Shown: positions 39,115 to 46,893 of the stretch, piece after piece
Position numbering within the stretch: position 1 is the stretch's first letter
Layout of the letters: every line of letters starts with the position of its first letter
Source: JAXLWB01 sp046328715
Lineage (GTDB): Bacteria; Chloroflexota; Anaerolineae; Caldilineales; Caldilineaceae
DNA length: 64,000 bases
NCBI GenBank assembly: GCA_046328715.1
Contig: JAXLWB010000005.1
Span: forward strand, 232,989 to 296,988
Reading direction: 5' to 3'
Translations under genes and position numbers: made by a program
The notes under the pieces: model-generated
Told to the model about the DNA's origin: nothing
Seen by the model: the letters and a program-made list of their open reading frames with translations, nothing else
Databases searched by the model: none

Positions 39115-39987
39115 ATGATTCAAGCTATCAACCTTTCCAAACACTATGGTAAAACAATCGCTTTAAATCAGGTAACCCTTAGCGTGCCCAAAGGCGCAAT
39201 TTATGCGCTGCTGGGACCTAACGGCTCTGGCAAATCTACCTTGCTCAAGTTATTGATGGGTTTTCTCTTTCCAACGGCTGGCACCATTCAGCTTGCCAAT
39301 GCCACCCGCACCCAGATCGGCTATTTGCCCGAGCGAGTTGCTCTGCCGATGCGCTTTGGCATTGAGGAATATCTGCAAATGGTGGGTAAACTCTGTAACC
39401 TTGGCGTCGATGAATTGCAGCAAAGTGTGCAGCATCGCTTACACCAGGTAGGACTGTTACACGCTCGGGATCGACGAATCGCCACCTGCTCAAAAGGGAT
39501 GTTGCAACGACTGGCACTGGCCGCAAGTCTACTTGGTAATCCTGCCTTACTTGTCTTGGATGAACCGATGAGCGGGCTTGACCCCGAGGCGCAACATCAC
39601 ATTCGACGGCTGATCAAAGAAGAGCATCAAAATGGCACCACAATCCTGCTCAGTACCCACCATCTGGCCGATGTGGCTGAACTTTGTAGCCATCTGGCCG
39701 TTATCAATCGCGGCCAACTTCGCCGTTCGGGTGCGCTCCAGGATGTGTTACCCTTGCGCAATCAATTGACAATCCAGGTCGCCCGATGGACGCCAGAACA
39801 ACAAACCTTGCTCCGCTCGCACTTTCCCGACTGCACCATTGATGGCAATGCGCTTGACCTGCATGAACAGTCGATTTCACACAAGGCTGCTGTGTTGCGT
39901 CTGCTGCTCGACCAGCAGATTGACATCGTTGGTATGATTCAACATCGTTCCAGCCTGGAAGAGCTTTACCTGGAGGCGATTCAATGA
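39115..39987 (+). CDS. ABC-2 transporter ATP-binding protein
   Basis: The 290-residue ATPase has Walker A GPNGSGKST (about 37-45), signature CSKGMLQRLALAASLLGNP, Walker B LLVLDEPMSGLDPEA and H-loop LLSTHHLADV. The C-terminal 70 residues form a small regulatory tail. Its stop overlaps the start of the permease gene (ATGA, 39984-39987), so they form a two-gene exporter. Its start lies three bases from a divergent start codon. The substrate is unknown; CcmA/NatA-like exporters are the relatives. Confidence 0.9.
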   Translation: MIQAINLSKHYGKTIALNQVTLSVPKGAIYALLGPNGSGKSTLLKLLMGFLFPTAGTIQLANATRTQIGYLPERVALPMRFGIEEYLQMVGKLCNLGVDELQQSVQHRLHQVGLLHARDRRIATCSKGMLQRLALAASLLGNPALLVLDEPMSGLDPEAQHHIRRLIKEEHQNGTTILLSTHHLADVAELCSHLAVINRGQLRRSGALQDVLPLRNQLTIQVARWTPEQQTLLRSHFPDCTIDGNALDLHEQSISHKAAVLRLLLDQQIDIVGMIQHRSSLEELYLEAIQ

Positions 39988-40703
39988 GCCAACGCATCAC
40001 CACCTTGACTGCCTTTATGGTGCGCAACTTCTTCCGTTCGTTGGCTACGCTGCTACCGTTGGCGATCCTGGCGCTGCTTTACCAGATCGGTTTCTACTTC
40101 GGTGGCGACCAACACTACTTGGTGGCGGTCGGCGGCGCGGGATTGATCATCGTCGCCATCGCTGTTACCTTGTTGCTCTGTTGGCAGCAGGATCGTATGC
40201 ATAGCTACCCACTTCTCTCCCGCCTCCCCTGGCGTGGTGAGTTTGTCCTGGCGCTGCTCGGCAGTGCATTGCTGATTACCTTGGTGTATGCAGTAGGCTT
40301 TTTGTTGGTGTTGATTGTGGTTGGGAAAGTAGCACCGATCACGCTAGCGATCTTCGAGGTGGTTGGGCGTTGGCTGCTGCTCTTTCTGCTCTTTACGACC
40401 CTCTCACTACACTTGAGCAGGCTGATTAGCCGGGTCGGATCATATATGTTCGCACTGTTCTTGATTGCGATTTTCATCAGTGGGCTGACATCCACGCATG
40501 TCGAACCGTCGCAAACGTTTTCCTGGCTGCACATCACGCAGTGGATCACCTATCCTCTCTCGGTGCTGCTGACCGATCCGCTTGGGCAGGGCAATTGGCA
40601 GGCGCTGCTCTGGGCACCACTGGGCGTGTTGGGCTATTCTGCATTGCTGCTATTATTTGCCTTTCGGCTCTTCCAGGACAAAGACTTGGTCTGGAGTGAG
40701 TAA
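39984..40703 (+). CDS. ABC transporter membrane subunit
   Basis: The 239-residue protein has six hydrophobic helices (about 15-40, 45-65, 82-108, 115-135, 150-170 and 205-230). It belongs to no sharply defined family but is coupled by ATGA to the ATPase gene upstream, which identifies it as the permease. There is no obvious signal peptide. It ends six bases before the convergent endonuclease V stop, with no room for a long hairpin. Confidence 0.8.
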   Translation: MSQRITTLTAFMVRNFFRSLATLLPLAILALLYQIGFYFGGDQHYLVAVGGAGLIIVAIAVTLLLCWQQDRMHSYPLLSRLPWRGEFVLALLGSALLITLVYAVGFLLVLIVVGKVAPITLAIFEVVGRWLLLFLLFTTLSLHLSRLISRVGSYMFALFLIAIFISGLTSTHVEPSQTFSWLHITQWITYPLSVLLTDPLGQGNWQALLWAPLGVLGYSALLLLFAFRLFQDKDLVWSE

Positions 40704-40709
40704 CTAGTG

Positions 40710-41204
40710 TTATGCGCTGCGGCAGAGCTGATCGACACGTCTCAAAAGGGTAGGAATTCGGTACGGGCCATACATCTGGGCAACAGATGAGACCGCTTGT
40801 TCGACAGAAATGCCAGCCGCAGTCACGAACAGTGGTTTGGTCGAATTTGCGCGAATCACTTCATGGGCTGCTGCACCGCGGAAGGGTTTCTTTGCAACGC
40901 CGATCACTGGGACTTGCTGATTGAGTGCAGCGAACAGATGTGCCCCCAATCCCGGTTTCTGCCTATCGTCAAGCCAGACATAACCGTCGATTACAATCAC
41001 CTCTAGAGGAACCTGCACGGAATTCAACACCGCCAGGATACAAGGTAACTCGCGCCGAAAGAATTGACCAGGAACATAGGGCTCAACTGGTTCAATACGC
41101 GCAGTCAATTCTGCGCTGGGTGCCGCATCCTCCCATTCGTCGAAGAGCAAACAGGCAGCGATGGCGTGAGCGTCTCGGTAGTCAACGTCAATACAGGCTT
41201 TCAT
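40710..41204 (-). CDS. nfi: Endonuclease V-like protein, short form
   Basis: The 164-residue product carries the EndoV core. Asp6 in IDVDY is the first catalytic acid, RRELPC supplies the Glu, VIDGYVWLDD the third acidic residue, LGAHLFAALNQQVPVIGVAKK the conserved central block, and a GPYRIPTLLRRVDQL C-terminal helix follows. EndoV cuts one base past deoxyinosine (or inosine in RNA). E. coli Nfi is about 220 residues; here about 35 N-terminal residues that normally precede the first Asp are missing. The ATG 41204 has no clear ribosome site, so the true start could be upstream or this is a compact variant. Confidence 0.78.
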   Translation of the reverse strand: MKACIDVDYRDAHAIAACLLFDEWEDAAPSAELTARIEPVEPYVPGQFFRRELPCILAVLNSVQVPLEVIVIDGYVWLDDRQKPGLGAHLFAALNQQVPVIGVAKKPFRGAAAHEVIRANSTKPLFVTAAGISVEQAVSSVAQMYGPYRIPTLLRRVDQLCRSA

Positions 41205-41321
41205 CTGGGTATGGATTCGTTCTTCGAAGGTAATTACTCAGCCTCAGCCAACGTGACCAGCACTTCATGATCAATTATTGGAGGCAGAAAATTCAGACAA
41301 ACAGAGCAAATTTTTAAAGCC

Positions 41322-41389
41322 TTCCGTGTTCCTTGATTTCCGTGTTTACCAAGCCTTTTTCATAAACACGGAAATCAAGGAACACGGAA
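41322..41389. repeat. Perfect 27-bp inverted repeat
   Basis: Arms 41322-41348 and 41363-41389 are perfectly complementary over 27 bases, beginning TTCCGTGTTCCTTGATTTCC, with a 14-base loop containing CTTTTT. It lies 32 bp after the TetR gene stop. It could end that transcript or be a palindromic repeat. Confidence 0.8.
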
Positions 41390-41420
41390 TCCTCATGGAT
41401 TGGTTTGAGCCGCAGATTCG

Positions 41421-41984
41421 CTAGGTAGTTACCTTTGATGTTAACTGAAGGATGAGCGCCATGACCGCTTTGCGCTGTTCGATACTCGGCGGCGCATATT
41501 GGTACATTTCGGTAAACCAGAGCCCATCGACCGTCAGCCGCACCAACATTGCCACGTCGGGGGCCACGCCACAACGTTCCACCTGCTGTTGCCACTCGTC
41601 GTAGCTGCGCTTCATGATCGCCAACACGGTTGGATAGCGCTCACCGGCGGCAAAGAGACTGGCAAACATGCTGGCTTTGTCAGGATCGGTGATCTGCTCG
41701 ATCGAGGCTTGTGCGTAAGCCCGCAACCAGCCACCCGTTTCCTGCCCCTCCTCGATCACAAGTGCCTCCAATCGCTGATTGAAACGGTCAATGTGATATT
41801 GAAAGAGTGCTTCGATCATCTCGACCTTGCTCGGGAAATGATAGAGTAAACCACCTTTGCTTAGACCTGCCTCTTCGGCCACCGCATCTAATGTCAAACT
41901 CGCCAATCCCTCACGCTGCAAAATACGATTACAGGCAGCAAAGATCAGATCACGCGTCGCTTCGGCATTCCGTCGTGGATTCAT
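41421..41984 (-). CDS. TetR/AcrR family transcriptional regulator
   Basis: From ATG 41984 the product has about 187 residues. The N-terminal HTH has the family pattern: RDLIFAACNRILQREGLASLTLDAVAEEAGLSKGGLLYHFPSKVEMIEAL. The remaining helices form a ligand-binding domain. It lies upstream of and divergent from the GMC oxidoreductase gene, 431 bp apart across a repeat array, so it could control that gene or an exporter elsewhere. There is no strong ribosome site. Confidence 0.85.
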   Translation of the reverse strand: MNPRRNAEATRDLIFAACNRILQREGLASLTLDAVAEEAGLSKGGLLYHFPSKVEMIEALFQYHIDRFNQRLEALVIEEGQETGGWLRAYAQASIEQITDPDKASMFASLFAAGERYPTVLAIMKRSYDEWQQQVERCGVAPDVAMLVRLTVDGLWFTEMYQYAPPSIEQRKAVMALILQLTSKVTT

Positions 41985-42046
41985 GGTCACACATCATTCC
42001 ATTTTTACATGACGCAGTCAAGTTGCGGGTTGTCAAGGGAGGTGCA

Positions 42047-42303
42047 GAACCCCGCACGTCAGTAAGGGACACCGTACGCTTACGCTGACGGCTCTGAACC
42101 CCGCACGTCAGTAAGGGACACCGTACGCTGAGGGGACACCAGGGGACGACGCTGACGGCTCTGAACCCCGCACGTCAGTAAGGGGACATACGCTGACGGC
42201 TCAGAACCCCGCACGTCAGTAAGGGGACACCGTACGCTGACGCTGACGGTTCTGAACCCCGCACGTGAGTAAGGGGACATCATACGCTCACGCTAACGGC
42301 TCA
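42047..42303. repeat. Array of five palindromic repeat units
   Basis: Units starting GAACCCCGCACGT occur at 42047, 42096, 42163, 42204 and 42254, each with AGTAAGGG(G)ACA and followed by CGTACGCT(GACG)nGCTCTGAA-type sequence. Spacing is irregular (49, 67, 41 and 50 bp), with a small internal insertion at 42131-42150. The words match the arms of the palindromes at 45073-45131, 46455-46515 and 48632-48696. The array fills most of the 425-bp gap between the TetR and GMC genes. Confidence 0.8.
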
Positions 42304-42415
42304 GCTAGGCGCTTCAACGGCGAGTTGACGACAGCTTCCCCTTTGGCTTAAAATTGGCGGACGTTACTGTACCAACCGGACGGTATAGTAGTTTTCCACC
42401 ATTCGAGGTAAAAGC

Positions 42416-44128
42416 ATGAGCAATTCGACTCGACCCTATGACACCATCATCGTCGGCGGCGGTTCGGCCGGCTGTGTCCTGGCCAATCGTCTCACGGCTG
42501 ATCCAGCGCATCGTCTCTTGGTGCTAGAGGCTGGACGGCCTGATTACATCTGGGATATCTTCATCCATATGCCCGCTGGTTTGACCATACCGATCGGCAA
42601 CAAATATTACGATTGGTGTTATAAGTCCGAGCCAGAACCCTTTATGCACAACCGGCGTATTGCTCATGGTCGTGGTAAGCTACTCGGCGGGTCGAGCAGT
42701 ATTAACGGCATGATCTTTCAGCGGGGCAATGCACTCGATTATGAACGTTGGGCCAGCGATCCGGGCATGACGACGTGGGATTACGCTCACTGTCTGCCTT
42801 ATTTCAAACGCATGGAAAATTGCCTGGCGGGTGGTGATGACTTCCGCGGCGAGCAAGGACCACTGGAGTTGGAGCGCGGTCCGGCTGGCAATCCGCTCTT
42901 TCAAGCTTTCTTTCAGGCTGTGCAACAGGCTGGCTATCCATTGACCAAGGATGTCAATGGCTTTCAGCAGGAAGGCTTTGCTGCCTTTGACCGCAACATT
43001 CGTCGAGGACGACGGCTGAGCGCAGCGCGCGCCTATTTGCACCCCGTGATGCAGCGTCCCAATCTCGAAGTGCGCACGCGCGTATTTGTGATCAAAGTTC
43101 TCTTTGAGGGCAAGCGAGCGGTTGGCGTGGAGATTTCAACGGGGGGGCGCAGTGAAAAGCTCTACGCCGGTCAGGTCATTCTTTGTGGCGGCTCGATCAA
43201 CTCGCCGCAACTGTTGCAACTTTCCGGGGTGGGCAATGCTAACGAACTGGGTGCATTAAAAATTCCTGTGGTGCATGATCTGCCTGGTGTCGGCGAGAAT
43301 CTGCAAGATCACTTGGAGGTCTATGTTCAACATGCCTGCACTCAGCCGGTTTCGGTGCAGCCAGCGTTGCAATGGTACAACAAGCCGTGGATCGGCTTTC
43401 AATGGCTCTTCTTCCGCCGCGGGCCGGCGGCGACCAACCACTTTGAGGCCGGCGGCTTTGTGCGCAGCAATGATGATGTGCACTACCCCAATCTAATGTT
43501 CCACTTCCTGCCGCTCGCCATCCGCTATGATGGCACGCAGCCTGTCGGTGGTCATGGCTATCAGGTACACATCGGACCGATGTATTCCGATGCCCGTGGC
43601 TCAGTCAAGATCAAATCTGCCGATCCAACGCAGCATCCTGCCTTGCGCTTCAACTATCTTTCCACAGCACAGGATCGGCGTGAATGGGTCGAAGCGATTG
43701 AATGTGCCCGCCATATTCTGAAACAGCCTGCCTTTGCTGCCTTCAACGGCGGCGAGATTTCGCCAGGGCCACTGGTGCAGAGCCCACAAGAGATTCTCGA
43801 TTGGGTGGCGCATGATGGCGAAACCGCCTATCATCCCTCCTGCACCTGCAAAATGGGCGTGGATACGCTGGCGGTAGTTGACCCGCTGACGATGAAAGTG
43901 CGCGGCGTGGATGGATTGTGTGTGGTCGATGCGTCGGTCATGCCCTACGTCACCAATGGTAACATCTACGCACCCACGATTATGTTGGCCGAAAAAGCCG
44001 CCGATCTGATCATGGGCAATACCCCATTACGGCCAGCGACGATACCTTTCTACCGACATCAGTTTGCCACCATCCTGAATACTGAACAGCCTATTCTCAA
44101 GGATGTTCAACAAGCGTTGATCTTGTAG
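42416..44128 (+). CDS. GMC oxidoreductase, choline dehydrogenase-like
   Basis: This 570-residue flavoprotein starts behind GAGG. The FAD-binding motif is TIIVGGGSAGCVLANRLT, and the two GMC signatures are HGRGKLLGGSSSINGM (residues about 82-97) and GSINSPQLLQLSGVG (about 261-275). The catalytic His is in AYHPSCTCKMG and the Asn/His end in VTNGNIYAPTIMLAEKAADLI. It most resembles choline dehydrogenase BetA, which converts choline to betaine aldehyde, but other alcohols are possible. No betaine aldehyde dehydrogenase is adjacent. The SDR gene downstream may act on related substrates. Confidence 0.9.
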   Translation: MSNSTRPYDTIIVGGGSAGCVLANRLTADPAHRLLVLEAGRPDYIWDIFIHMPAGLTIPIGNKYYDWCYKSEPEPFMHNRRIAHGRGKLLGGSSSINGMIFQRGNALDYERWASDPGMTTWDYAHCLPYFKRMENCLAGGDDFRGEQGPLELERGPAGNPLFQAFFQAVQQAGYPLTKDVNGFQQEGFAAFDRNIRRGRRLSAARAYLHPVMQRPNLEVRTRVFVIKVLFEGKRAVGVEISTGGRSEKLYAGQVILCGGSINSPQLLQLSGVGNANELGALKIPVVHDLPGVGENLQDHLEVYVQHACTQPVSVQPALQWYNKPWIGFQWLFFRRGPAATNHFEAGGFVRSNDDVHYPNLMFHFLPLAIRYDGTQPVGGHGYQVHIGPMYSDARGSVKIKSADPTQHPALRFNYLSTAQDRREWVEAIECARHILKQPAFAAFNGGEISPGPLVQSPQEILDWVAHDGETAYHPSCTCKMGVDTLAVVDPLTMKVRGVDGLCVVDASVMPYVTNGNIYAPTIMLAEKAADLIMGNTPLRPATIPFYRHQFATILNTEQPILKDVQQALIL

Positions 44129-44259
44129 AAACCGTGGGGCAGCCGATAGACCCCCGACTGTACCTACATCTGCACAAGGTATTCATAATCCATTCACAAT
44201 TGCCTGTTAGCATGAACGCATTGAGTGAATTGCTCCCTAGGTGAAAAGGAGAATGGATT

Positions 44260-45042
44260 ATGTCAAGTCTAGAACAGGTAAATTACCCTAGTTTGGCGAA
44301 CAAAGTGGTACTCGTTACAGGCAGTTCACGCGGGATTGGCGCTGGGATCGCCAAATTGTTTGCCAAACAGGGGGCGAAGGTGGTCGTCCACGGTCGAGAT
44401 CAAGAAGCGCTCGTTTCGGTACAACACGAAATCGAACAAGAGGGTGGACGGGCAATCCAAGTGGTTGCCGATATGACTCACTTTGCTGAAATCGAGACGG
44501 CGCGTCAGCGGGTGGAGGCCGAGTTTGGCCCGATTGACATTTTGGTAGCCAACGCAGGTGGCAGCTTTACAAAGCCAGGACCGCTTGAAGAGACGAGTGA
44601 AGAGGGCTGGGATGCCTCGATCAACGGCAATCTCACAGCGACCTTTTTGACGCTCAAAAGTGTTTTGCCGGGAATGAAGCAACGCAAAAGTGGCAATATC
44701 ATCACTATCTCCTCAGCTGCGGCGCGCCGTCCCCATCCTGGCTCGCCCATTGCCTATGCAGCTGCCAAAGCTGGTATTCAGATCCTAACCCAGGATCTCG
44801 CCGCCCAAGTTGGCCCCTTCGGGATTCGGGTCAACTGTATCGCCCCAGAAACGATCCTCACAGAACGTAACGAGCAACGCATTCCCGAGGCACAAAAACA
44901 ATCGTTGGTCGAAATCCACCCAATTCGTCGCCTCGGCACACCCGAAGATGTGGCCCAAGCCGCCCTTTACCTCGCTTCGGAGCAGTCTTCGTGGGTTACG
45001 GGCGTCATCTTTGATGTTGCTGGCGGCAATGTCATGGTCTGA
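44260..45042 (+). CDS. SDR family oxidoreductase (FabG-like)
   Basis: The 260-residue short-chain dehydrogenase has the cofactor motif VTGSSRGIGAGIAKLF, NAGG at about 97-100, the catalytic Ser in ISSAAAR, and YAAAKAG with the Tyr-Lys pair. GDVA-type C-terminal sequence reads RRLGTPEDVAQAALYLASEQSSWVTGVIFDVAGG. VVHGRD after strand 2 suggests NADP preference. It reduces or oxidises a keto/hydroxy group, but the substrate is unknown. AAAAGGAGAA lies upstream of ATG 44260. The gene lies 131 bp after the GMC gene. Confidence 0.88.
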   Translation: MSSLEQVNYPSLANKVVLVTGSSRGIGAGIAKLFAKQGAKVVVHGRDQEALVSVQHEIEQEGGRAIQVVADMTHFAEIETARQRVEAEFGPIDILVANAGGSFTKPGPLEETSEEGWDASINGNLTATFLTLKSVLPGMKQRKSGNIITISSAAARRPHPGSPIAYAAAKAGIQILTQDLAAQVGPFGIRVNCIAPETILTERNEQRIPEAQKQSLVEIHPIRRLGTPEDVAQAALYLASEQSSWVTGVIFDVAGGNVMV

Positions 45043-45072
45043 TTGGTTTGCCATCCAGCTACCTACATGAAC

Positions 45073-45131
45073 TTCAGAGCCGTCAGCGTCAGCGTATGTT
45101 CAACCCGTACGCTGACGCTGACGGCTCTGAA
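45073..45131. repeat. Perfect 24-bp palindromic repeat
   Basis: Arms 45073-45096 and 45108-45131 (TTCAGAGCCGTCAGCGTCAG start) are perfectly complementary with an 11-base loop. It lies 30 bp after the SDR stop and may also act as its terminator. Confidence 0.8.
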
Positions 45132-45171
45132 GCGCTTTGCCATTAAAATAACTCTCCACTGACACGGCAAG

Positions 45172-45200
45172 TTGACAATTATTCTATTATACTGGATAAT
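45172..45200 (+). promoter_or_regulatory. Strong promoter 10 bp from an ATG; likely leaderless transcript
   Basis: TTGACA (45172-45177), a 17-bp spacer and GATAAT (45195-45200) are close to consensus. The start codon of the XRE-cupin gene is at 45210, about where transcription should begin, so the mRNA may have no leader. GGATAATTCATCC at 45194-45206 is a short inverted repeat over the -10 and could be the autoregulatory operator. Confidence 0.65.
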
Positions 45201-45209
45201 TCATCCATT

Positions 45210-45818
45210 ATGCAGGAAGAAGCGGGCCATCGTGGGGCGCAGGATATCAATTCACGGATTGCGAGCCGGGTACGGGCGTTGCGCGCCGAGCTTGGTATGA
45301 GCCTGGATGCGTTAGCTGCGAAGTGTGATGTCAGTCGCTCGATGCTTTCATTGATCGAGCGTGGGGAGAGCAGTCCTACTGCGGTAGTATTAGAGAAAAT
45401 CGCCACCGGACTAGACGTGCCGCTCGCCTCGCTCTTCGATGACGTGAGCGCACCTGCCAATCCCGTCTCGCGGCGCGAAGATCGGACAGCGTGGTGCGAT
45501 CCGCAGTCTGGTTATGTGCGGCGTAATATCTCGCCCGCCAACTTCCCTTCGCCCATTCGCATTGTCGAGGTGATCTTGCCGGCGGGTGCCAGTGTAGCCT
45601 ATGAAACCGGGGCGCGCGATGCAACGATTCATCAGCAGGTTTGGGTGCAGCAGGGAGCAATTGAACTATCGCTCGGTAATGTGACCTATCACCTGGCCGA
45701 AGATGACTGCCTCGCCATGCAACTCGACGCGCCCACGACCTTTCGCAACCGCACTGACGAACCTGCACGTTACATCGTAATCATTGCAAACGAACGCTTG
45801 CGTCTCAACAAACGGTGA
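45210..45818 (+). CDS. XRE-family regulator with C-terminal cupin domain
   Basis: The 202-residue protein has a lambda-repressor-type HTH (residues 12-70: IASRVRALRAELGMSLDALAAKCDVSRSMLSLIERGESSPTAVVLEKIA pattern) and a cupin_2 sensor domain (about 115-195: GARDATIHQQVWVQQGAIELSLG, DDCLAMQLDAPTTFRN). Such regulators bind small ligands and often control adjacent oxidoreductase or transporter genes. The next gene is a GNAT acetyltransferase 107 bp away, with which it may form a unit. Translation probably starts on a leaderless message. Confidence 0.88.
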   Translation: MQEEAGHRGAQDINSRIASRVRALRAELGMSLDALAAKCDVSRSMLSLIERGESSPTAVVLEKIATGLDVPLASLFDDVSAPANPVSRREDRTAWCDPQSGYVRRNISPANFPSPIRIVEVILPAGASVAYETGARDATIHQQVWVQQGAIELSLGNVTYHLAEDDCLAMQLDAPTTFRNRTDEPARYIVIIANERLRLNKR

Positions 45819-45924
45819 AGTTGCGGGTGGCGAGCCTCAGAGCCCTGCGCGTTAACAAGGGGTAGCGAGCTAATTCGCAATTTGCAATTCGCTATTCGCT
45901 ATTTTCAAACATAAAGGAGAAAAA

Positions 45925-46452
45925 ATGGGAGGCGACATTCAGATTCGCTGCTTGCAAACTTTTGGCGAGCGTGAGATTCAAGGATTGAGCACTGTGCTGA
46001 TTGATTGTGTCGAAGGTGGGGCATCGGTTAGCTTTATGTTGCCGATGACGCGCAGCAAGGCCGAGAACTTTTGGCGCAACTCGGCGGCAAGTGCAGAGCG
46101 CGGCGAACGGCAGATCTTCGCGGCTGAGGATAGCACAGGTGCGATCTTGGGTACAGTCACCGTCGTCTTGCAACAGCCCGAGAATCAACCCCACCGCGGG
46201 GACATCGCCAAGATGTTGGTGCACCGCGAGGCACGGCGGCGCGGTGTAGGGGCTGCGCTATTGGAAGCGGCTGAGCACAGTGCAATGAACGCAGGCAAGA
46301 CGCTGCTGGTGCTTGATACGGCTAGTGACGATGCCGAGCGACTCTATGTGCGCCGAGGCTGGCAGCGCTGTGGCGAAATCCCCGATTATGCCCTGCTGCC
46401 GACGGGTGAGCCTTGTGCCACTCAGATCTATTACAAGTATCTACGTAGTTAA
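45925..46452 (+). CDS. GNAT family N-acetyltransferase
   Basis: The 175-residue product starts after AAAGGAGAAAAA. The acetyl-CoA binding motif A is present as DIAKMLVHREARRRGVGAALLEAAEHSA (about 93-120), followed by TLLVLDTASDDAERLYVRRGWQRCGEIPDYA, typical of motif B. It acetylates an amine on a small molecule or protein, not predictable from sequence. It probably shares a transcript with the XRE-cupin gene. Confidence 0.87.
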   Translation: MGGDIQIRCLQTFGEREIQGLSTVLIDCVEGGASVSFMLPMTRSKAENFWRNSAASAERGERQIFAAEDSTGAILGTVTVVLQQPENQPHRGDIAKMLVHREARRRGVGAALLEAAEHSAMNAGKTLLVLDTASDDAERLYVRRGWQRCGEIPDYALLPTGEPCATQIYYKYLRS

Positions 46453-46454
46453 CC

Positions 46455-46515
46455 TTCAGAGCCCCGCAAGTTAGTAAGGGAAAACTGTCCCCTTACTAAC
46501 GAGCGGGGCTCTGAA
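46455..46515. repeat. Palindromic repeat, CAGAGCCCCGC type
   Basis: Twenty-six-base arms (46455-46480 and 46490-46515) have a two-base internal mismatch bulge (AA against GA) and contain GTTAGTAAGGG and its complement. It sits 2 bp after the GNAT stop and belongs to the same dispersed family as 48632-48696. Confidence 0.75.
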
Positions 46516-46643
46516 CGGTCGCCTTGAAACTGAAACGTACCCAAATGAGCGTCAAGATTGACCAATCCGATGCTCTCTGTTAAGATTGACGCCGTTGTTC
46601 GTTGACTTATTCGGTTTTTGTTCACAGAAAGGAGGTGCTCATC

Positions 46644-46724
46644 ATGTTACGACGCAACAATCTATCCCTAACCACGAGCATCAGCCCTGTGAACGCGCCT
46701 CCAGAAGGTTTCGCTGTGACATAA
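46644..46724 (+). CDS. 26-residue leader peptide
   Basis: AAAGGAGGTG at 46628-46637, a near-perfect ribosome site, precedes ATG 46644. The peptide starts MLRRNNLSLTTSISPVN and ends APPEGFAVT. Its size, strong translation signal and position before a terminator fit a regulatory leader peptide such as BmrB upstream of the bmrCD ABC exporter in Bacillus subtilis. The peptide probably serves as a sensor of translation inhibitors, not as a functional protein. Confidence 0.65.
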   Translation: MLRRNNLSLTTSISPVNAPPEGFAVT

Positions 46725-46754
46725 ACTTGTCCAGCATCACGACTTGAACGGATC

Positions 46755-46786
46755 AGGTCACAGGGCGATTGCTCTGTGACCTTTTT
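46755..46786 (+). terminator. Intrinsic terminator in the exporter leader
   Basis: Arms AGGTCACAG (46755-46763) and CTGTGACCT (46774-46782) enclose a 10-base loop, with a run of Ts from 46782. It ends 108 bp before the exporter start and so would stop transcription unless disrupted. Confidence 0.8.
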
Positions 46787-46893
46787 ATTTTCGATGGTCA
46801 GGTCACGGGATAGAGTCTCTCTGCCCGTGATTCTCTATTTTTTGCCGCGGGCATATTGCTGGCGGCTTTTTTGATTGGTGCAGGAGTGATTTT

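Larger units (their letters stand above)
46628..46893 (+). promoter_or_regulatory. Attenuator leader of the ABC exporter gene
   Basis: The leader contains a strong ribosome site, a short peptide, an antiterminator-capable sequence and a terminator, in that order. CCCTGTGA (46685-46692) and GCTGTGAC (46713-46720), both inside the peptide's coding sequence, can pair with TCACAGGG/GGTCACAG of the terminator's 5' arm. Ribosome stalling in the peptide would thus decide whether the terminator forms. A second hairpin TCACGGG...CCCGTGA followed by a T-run lies at about 46804-46840. Confidence 0.7.

Noticed and set aside
42047..42303. CRISPR-like array
   Set aside because: Unit spacing is irregular (41-67 bp), the intervening sequence is itself repeated and palindromic rather than unique, and no cas gene is present.
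46838..46893. Hydrophobic peptide frame ending LLAAFLIGAGVIL just before the ABC exporter start
   Set aside because: It looks like a membrane helix, but it has an upstream stop and no start codon or ribosome site, and overlaps the attenuator region.
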